Positions 6,598 through 9,789 of a stretch of DNA of 9,789 nt are shown piece by piece. A program made the position numbers and the translations under genes. The notes beneath the pieces are model-generated. The model did no database searches. It had not been told where the DNA came from and worked only from the letters and a program-made list of their open reading frames with translations. The stretch covers positions 1-9,789 of the forward strand of contig CAKZOY010000491.1 in assembly GCA_937138275.1 (NCBI GenBank), in the 5' to 3' direction. The number at the start of each line of letters is the position of its first letter. The stretch's first letter is position 1. Source of the DNA: an uncultured Chloroflexota bacterium (GTDB lineage Bacteria > Chloroflexota > Anaerolineae > B4-G1 > DUEL01).

Positions 6598-7804
6598 ACC
6601 CGCCATATTGGGGGGCACTCCTTTGTTCTCTGAGAGGTTGCCCATTGTCCAGCCTACTTTGCCCGATTACGAGACGATAGCCCCCCAGGTCAGGGAGATC
6701 CTCGCCACCGGCATGCTCACCAAGGGCAGGTACCTCCGCCAGTTCGAGGAGCGGCTGGCCGACTACCTCGGCGTCAAACACGCCGTGTGCGTCTCCAGTT
6801 GTACGCTGGGGCTGGCATTGACCTACCAGGGCCTCGGCCTCAAGGGGCAGGTCATCGTTCCGTCCTTCACCTTTATGGCCACCGTCCACCCCCTGCTCTG
6901 GGTTGGCGCCGAACCGGTCTTTGTGGATATTGACTCCGGCACCTGGAACATAGACCCGGCCAGGGTTGAAGCGGCGATCACCAAAAGCACAATTGCCATC
7001 GTCGCGGTCCATAATTTCGGTAACCCTGCGGCGGTGGCTGAACTGGAGGCGATCGCCCGCCGCTATGGGCTCAGGCTCATCTTCGATGCCGCACACGGCT
7101 TCGGCTCCCTCTACCGCGGGAGACCCGTGGGCGGCTCCGGCGATGCGGAGGTCTTCTCCCTGAGCCCCACCAAACTGCTGGTGGCTGGCGAGGGGGGCGT
7201 GGTGGCCACGAACCGCGATGACCTGGCCAGCCACGTCCGCGTGGGCCGGGAGTACGGCAATCCCGGCGATTATGGTAGCGACTTCCCCGGTCTCAATGCC
7301 CGTATGCCTGAGTTCAACGCCATCCTCGGCCTCAAGAGCCTGGAGATGCTGGAGGAAAACGCCCGACGCCGCAATCGTGTGGCCGATGCCTTCCGCAAGC
7401 AGCTGGGCCGCCTCCCAGGGCTCGCCTTCCAGAGTATTCACCCAGAAGACCGCTGCTCTTACAAGGATTTCTCCCTGCTGGTGGATGAACGGGGGTTTGG
7501 GCTCACCCGGGACGAACTGGCCCTGGCACTGCAGGCCGAGAACGTAGATATCCGCAAGTATCACGATCCGCCAGTGCACGCCCACGGGGCGTACCGTCAT
7601 CTTTACCCACATTACTCTGACGCCCTTCCAGTCACCGACGAGGTGGCCCGCCGGAGCCTGAGCCTGCCGGTCTGGTCCCATATGGATCAGGCCATTGTGG
7701 AGGGCATCTGTCACGCTGTCGAGCGGATTCACGATCACGCCGAAGATGTGCGTCGCGCAGTGGCCGAATGCTCACCTGCCGGCAGCGGCCCCCAGAGGAG
7801 TTAG
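6587..7804 (+). CDS. DegT/DnrJ/EryC1/StrS-family sugar aminotransferase (PglE-like)
   Basis: PLP-dependent aminotransferase of the DegT/StrS family, which converts a keto-deoxy sugar nucleotide to the amino sugar using glutamate or glutamine as donor. 405 residues is slightly above the usual 370-400. Visible: GMLTKGRYLRQFEERLADYL (42-61), the cofactor-phosphate region CVSSCTLGLALTY (68-80), VPSFTFMATVHPLLWVGAEP (91-110), VHNFGNP (141-147), IFDAAHGFGS (165-174) with D167 placed to contact the PLP ring nitrogen, and SLSPTKLLVAGEGGVVATN (191-209) with K196 as the Schiff-base lysine. GREYGNPGDYGSDFPGLNAR is the usual substrate-side loop. ATG 6587 follows AGGAGG at 6575-6580. The start lies inside the decayed acyltransferase, giving the pglD-pglE pairing. 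The amination position (C3 or C4) and the sugar are not readable, and the required keto-sugar-forming 4,6-dehydratase is not evident in the window. The last 15 or so residues look like a poorly conserved tail. Confidence 0.93.
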   Translation: MSDKPAILGGTPLFSERLPIVQPTLPDYETIAPQVREILATGMLTKGRYLRQFEERLADYLGVKHAVCVSSCTLGLALTYQGLGLKGQVIVPSFTFMATVHPLLWVGAEPVFVDIDSGTWNIDPARVEAAITKSTIAIVAVHNFGNPAAVAELEAIARRYGLRLIFDAAHGFGSLYRGRPVGGSGDAEVFSLSPTKLLVAGEGGVVATNRDDLASHVRVGREYGNPGDYGSDFPGLNARMPEFNAILGLKSLEMLEENARRRNRVADAFRKQLGRLPGLAFQSIHPEDRCSYKDFSLLVDERGFGLTRDELALALQAENVDIRKYHDPPVHAHGAYRHLYPHYSDALPVTDEVARRSLSLPVWSHMDQAIVEGICHAVERIHDHAEDVRRAVAECSPAGSGPQRS

Positions 7805-7807
7805 CCA

Positions 7808-9367
7808 ATGCGGCTACCCAAGCGCCTCACCTTGGAAATGCTCGAACGCATTGTCGCTGATGCGGTGATGGTCAATCTGTCCCTGATCACCGCTCTGGTG
7901 GTTCGGTTCCTTTTCATGGTCGTCACGGGTGAGGGGAACCCAGAGGCCTCTGTCGCCTTCTACACGAGGACCTGGCAGCAGTATGTCCACGCTTACCGCT
8001 CGTCAGCCTGGCTGCTGACGCTGGTCTGCCTGGTGGTCTTCTACCTCAGCGGCTTCTACACCTACGGCCGTTCCTACCGCGGTCGGTACAAGGCCCTGCT
8101 CATCTTCCAGGCGGTCACGGTCAGTTATCTGGTCTTCGGTTTCCTCTCGTACTTCATCCACGCCCTGACCCCCCTCCCCCGCAGTGTCCTCTTGGGCAGC
8201 TGGCTCCTCAGCGCCGTGTTGGTCGGCGGCCTGCGGGTCTTCTCTGCCCTCTGGCGGCAGGCCACCTGGGCCGAGGCGAGCATCTGGGGCAGGCCTGAGA
8301 GGCGTAGGCTCCGCAATATCCTGGTCATCGGCGGCGCCGGCTACATCGGTTCGGTGCTGGTACGCAAACTGCTCGCCCGCGGCTACGATGTCACGGTTCT
8401 GGATGCGCTGGTGTACGGCGATGAGGGCATCCGTGACCTGCACGGACAGCCCCATTTCGAGTTCATCCACGGCGACCTGCGCGATATTGAGACCGTGGTG
8501 CGTGCTCTCCAGTATGCCGATGCCGTGGTCCATCTGGGGGCTCTGGTCGGCGACCCGGCCTGCGCCCTTGATGAGAGATTGACGCTGGAAATCAACCTGG
8601 CTGCTACGCGCATAATTGCCGAGGTCGCACGGGGCTTCGGCGTTGAACGCTTCATCTTCGCCTCCACCTGTAGCGTCTATGGCGCCAGTGACGAGTTGCT
8701 GGACGAGCGCTCCGCCCTCAACCCAGTCTCCCTCTACGCCCGCTCCAAGATCGGCTCTGAAAGTATGCTTCTGGCGATGAGTGACGGCCGTTTCGCACCA
8801 GTCATCCTGCGCCTTGCCACCGTTTACGGCCTCTCCCCCCGCCCCCGTTTCGATCTGGTAGTCAATCTGCTGGCAGCAAAGGCAACTTACGAGAAGCGCA
8901 TCACCATCTTCGGCGGCAACCAGTGGCGCCCCTTCGTCCATGTGGAGGATGTCGCGGAAGCCATTCTCAAGTGCCTGGATGCCCCGCTGGATGTTGTGAG
9001 GGGGCAAATCTTCAATGTTGGCTCTGATGAGCAGAATTACCGTATCGCTGAAATAGGCGATATCATTCAGCGGCTTATGCCCGACGTGGAGGTAGTCTAT
9101 CAGGGAGAGGATATGGACCGTCGCAACTATCGGGTCTCCTTCGCGAAGATCCGCAGGCATCTGAACTTCACTCCACGCCACACTGTGGCCGACGGCATTC
9201 TGGAAATTAAGGCAGCGATTGAGGAAGGTCGCATCAAGGACTACCGAGAGGCCCGTTACAGCAACTACAAAACTCTGTCTGAGGAGCACAATAGCACGTT
9301 GATTCGCTGCACTTCGTTAACCCTGCTTTACGCTGATATATACGCCGGAGGGGGCGGAGAGGGGTAG
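7808..9367 (+). CDS. Membrane-anchored extended SDR sugar-nucleotide epimerase/reductase
   Basis: Two-part protein of 519 residues. Residues 1-150 form an integral membrane domain with four likely helices (about 16-40, 66-84, 97-117, 126-146), like the front of FlaA1/PglF/WbpM proteins and long phosphoglycosyl transferases. After an arginine-rich linker (162-169) comes a complete extended SDR: ILVIGGAGYIGSVLVRKLL (171-189) with the NAD(P)-binding GxxGxxG, HGDLRD (221-226), VVHLGALVGDP (240-250), ASTCSVYG (285-292), the catalytic Y310-ARS-K314, LRLATVYGLSPRPRFD (334-349) and WRPFVHVEDVAEAIL (373-387). The SVYG motif lacks the TDE signature of RmlB-like dehydratases and the WbpM-type variant, so 4-epimerase or 4-keto reductase chemistry is likelier than 4,6-dehydration. 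The intermediate Rossmann-like domain of FlaA1-type proteins is absent. The start follows GAGGAG (7795-7800). The last 25 or so residues (from about 495) look unlike the family and may be read-through into foreign sequence. Confidence 0.85.
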   Translation: MRLPKRLTLEMLERIVADAVMVNLSLITALVVRFLFMVVTGEGNPEASVAFYTRTWQQYVHAYRSSAWLLTLVCLVVFYLSGFYTYGRSYRGRYKALLIFQAVTVSYLVFGFLSYFIHALTPLPRSVLLGSWLLSAVLVGGLRVFSALWRQATWAEASIWGRPERRRLRNILVIGGAGYIGSVLVRKLLARGYDVTVLDALVYGDEGIRDLHGQPHFEFIHGDLRDIETVVRALQYADAVVHLGALVGDPACALDERLTLEINLAATRIIAEVARGFGVERFIFASTCSVYGASDELLDERSALNPVSLYARSKIGSESMLLAMSDGRFAPVILRLATVYGLSPRPRFDLVVNLLAAKATYEKRITIFGGNQWRPFVHVEDVAEAILKCLDAPLDVVRGQIFNVGSDEQNYRIAEIGDIIQRLMPDVEVVYQGEDMDRRNYRVSFAKIRRHLNFTPRHTVADGILEIKAAIEEGRIKDYREARYSNYKTLSEEHNSTLIRCTSLTLLYADIYAGGGGEG

Positions 9368-9375
9368 AACGAATT

Positions 9376-9400
9376 GATCGTTGCCCTGCAAGCGGCGATC
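9376..9400 (+). terminator. Hairpin after the SDR gene, possible weak terminator
   Basis: GATCGTTGC (9376-9384) pairs with GCGGCGATC (9392-9400) around a seven-base loop. All nine positions pair in RNA, two of them as G-U wobbles. It begins nine bases after the SDR stop, where an operon-end terminator is expected. The following bases (GCGACCTAATTCTTG) are only mildly T-rich, so intrinsic termination would be inefficient. Confidence 0.35.
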
Positions 9401-9449
9401 GCGACCTAATTCTTGTCCTTGCTGCAGAGTTGTGCCGGAATACAAGCCC

Positions 9450-9475
9450 GCCCATTCGCCAAAAGGAGAATGGGC
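9450..9475. repeat. Perfect eight-base inverted repeat
   Basis: GCCCATTC (9450-9457) and GAATGGGC (9468-9475) are exact reverse complements with a ten-base loop (9458-9467). No T-run follows on either strand. It could be an operator, a stability hairpin or an end of a small repeat element; no function can be assigned. Confidence 0.5.
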
Positions 9476-9487
9476 AGCGACAGGCGC

Positions 9488-9505
9488 AGATGACCATAGA
9501 TGACC
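9488..9505. repeat. Tandem direct repeat with 10-base period
   Basis: AGATGACC occurs at 9488-9495 and again at 9498-9505, giving two adjacent copies with a 10-base period that differ only in the last two bases of the unit (AT versus GC). Confidence 0.5.
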
Positions 9506-9657
9506 GCTGGTTTCGGGATTCCTCCCGCCCTCCGCGTTCCTCTGCGAATACTGCGTTCTGCGAGGTCGTTGTTGAGGGAACCGGACAAGCGGGAACCGAT
9601 GAAATTCAGGCCGCTGGCTGGATCAAGACGCACGCTGTTACCAGCAGACTTAGGTTT

Positions 9658-9677
9658 ATCCGCGTTCATCCGCGTCC
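9658..9677. repeat. Tandem direct repeat with 10-base period
   Basis: ATCCGCGTTC (9658-9667) is followed at once by ATCCGCGTCC (9668-9677), nine of ten bases identical. From memory, GCG-rich tandem words of this kind recur in intergenic DNA of several environmental bacteria. That resemblance has not been checked. Confidence 0.6.
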
Positions 9678-9723
9678 TGTAAAACTATCGGGTAAAGGGC
9701 ATATGCGTCAATTTAAGATTCCG

Positions 9724-9738
9724 GCGACTGGAAGTCGC
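9724..9738. repeat. Perfect six-base stem with three-base loop
   Basis: GCGACT (9724-9729), loop GGA, AGTCGC (9733-9738). It is the first of a closely spaced series of hairpins at the right edge, so it may be part of one composite dispersed repeat cut by the window end. Confidence 0.5.
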
Positions 9739-9753
9739 TCCTTGGGGGCCTTC

Positions 9754-9783
9754 GGCCGATGGTCGGCCTTCGCCGACTGTTTT
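9754..9783 (+). terminator. Nested hairpins with a short T-run, terminator-like
   Basis: GTCGGC (9762-9767) pairs with GCCGAC (9772-9777) around CTTC, a stable tetraloop-type hairpin followed by TGTTTT. An alternative stem, GGCCGA (9754-9759) with TCGGCC (9763-9768), overlaps it, so the two would compete. GGCC-TTC-GGCC at 9747-9757 gives a third small stem. It could end transcripts from the left or be part of a dispersed repeat. The window ends here, so its full extent is unseen. Confidence 0.4.
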
Positions 9784-9789
9784 CCAGCC

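Larger units (their letters stand above)
9368..9789. other. Repeat-bearing stretch without a convincing gene
   Basis: No reading frame here shows a ribosome site, family motif or credible start. The stretch instead contains a hairpin just after the last gene, a perfect eight-base inverted repeat, two 10-base tandem duplications, a small TCTGCGA direct repeat (9541-9547 and 9557-9563) and nested G+C-rich hairpins at the window edge. This density suggests an intergenic region colonised by short dispersed repeats, or a decayed mobile element. I cannot identify an insertion sequence. Confidence 0.6.

Noticed and set aside
6563..7738. A 391-codon open frame on the minus strand, opposite the aminotransferase
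   Set aside because: The plus strand carries an unmistakable DegT aminotransferase with its lysine and ribosome site. The antisense product has no recognisable domain.
8003..9289. A 428-codon open frame on the minus strand, opposite the SDR gene
   Set aside because: It is fully antisense to a protein with clear SDR motifs, and its translation shows no family motif. Long antisense frames are expected in G+C-rich DNA.
9406..9669. Minus-strand frame containing NNDLAERSIRRG, faintly like the end of IS66 transposases
   Set aside because: The likeness is a few residues only, the surrounding residues do not fit, and the frame is made of the short DNA repeats of this region. No transposon ends or target duplications are seen.
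9658..9677. CRISPR-like repetition
   Set aside because: Repeats are 10 bases with no spacers and only two copies, so they do not resemble a CRISPR array.
9500..9682. A 60-codon plus-strand frame in the last intergenic stretch
   Set aside because: It has no ribosome site and no motif, and it is built partly from the tandem repeats.

Overview
The window is a stretch of a bacterial surface-polysaccharide or glycoconjugate locus. Eight intact genes and one decayed gene all lie on the + strand, packed tightly with no RNA genes. The organism cannot be named from this sequence. The coding is bacterial (Shine-Dalgarno sites, overlapping ATGA starts), and the GC-rich genes with short tandem and inverted repeats in the final intergenic stretch would fit an environmental lineage such as Chloroflexota, but that is a guess. 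Layout, left to right: (1) 103-3403 holds a GT4 glycosyltransferase, a protein resembling the C-terminal catalytic domain of D-glucuronyl C5-epimerase, and a second GT4 glycosyltransferase. A fourth gene follows, a WbuB-like GT4 enzyme (3400-4635). Each of these four genes overlaps the next by 4 bases (ATGA), so they are almost certainly one translationally coupled operon. (2) 4686-5366 encodes a small PglC-like phosphoglycosyl transferase, the enzyme type that loads the first sugar phosphate onto undecaprenyl phosphate. (3) 5452-6114 encodes an intact PglD/NeuD-type sugar acyltransferase. Directly behind it lies a second, damaged member of the same family (6117-6597). (4) 6587-7804 encodes a DegT/PglE-type PLP sugar aminotransferase. 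(5) 7808-9367 encodes an extended SDR sugar-nucleotide enzyme carrying an N-terminal four-helix membrane domain. (6) 9368-9789 has no convincing gene and holds hairpins and 10-base tandem duplications. How the parts fit: the aminotransferase and acyltransferase would make an N-acylated amino-deoxy sugar nucleotide, the PglC-like enzyme would transfer it as a sugar phosphate to the lipid carrier, and the three GT4 enzymes would extend the repeat unit. The C5-epimerase-like protein suggests that a uronic acid in the glycan may be inverted at C5, giving an iduronate-like residue. No flippase, polymerase, chain-length regulator or classical 4,6-dehydratase is visible, so the locus must continue outside the window or draw on other genes. 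Base composition is mosaic. Sampled 60-base lines are about 43% G+C in the first three genes, about 62-68% in the genes from 3400 to 5366 and from 6117 onward, and about 47% inside the intact acyltransferase. That acyltransferase therefore looks like a replacement cassette inserted beside the decayed original copy.
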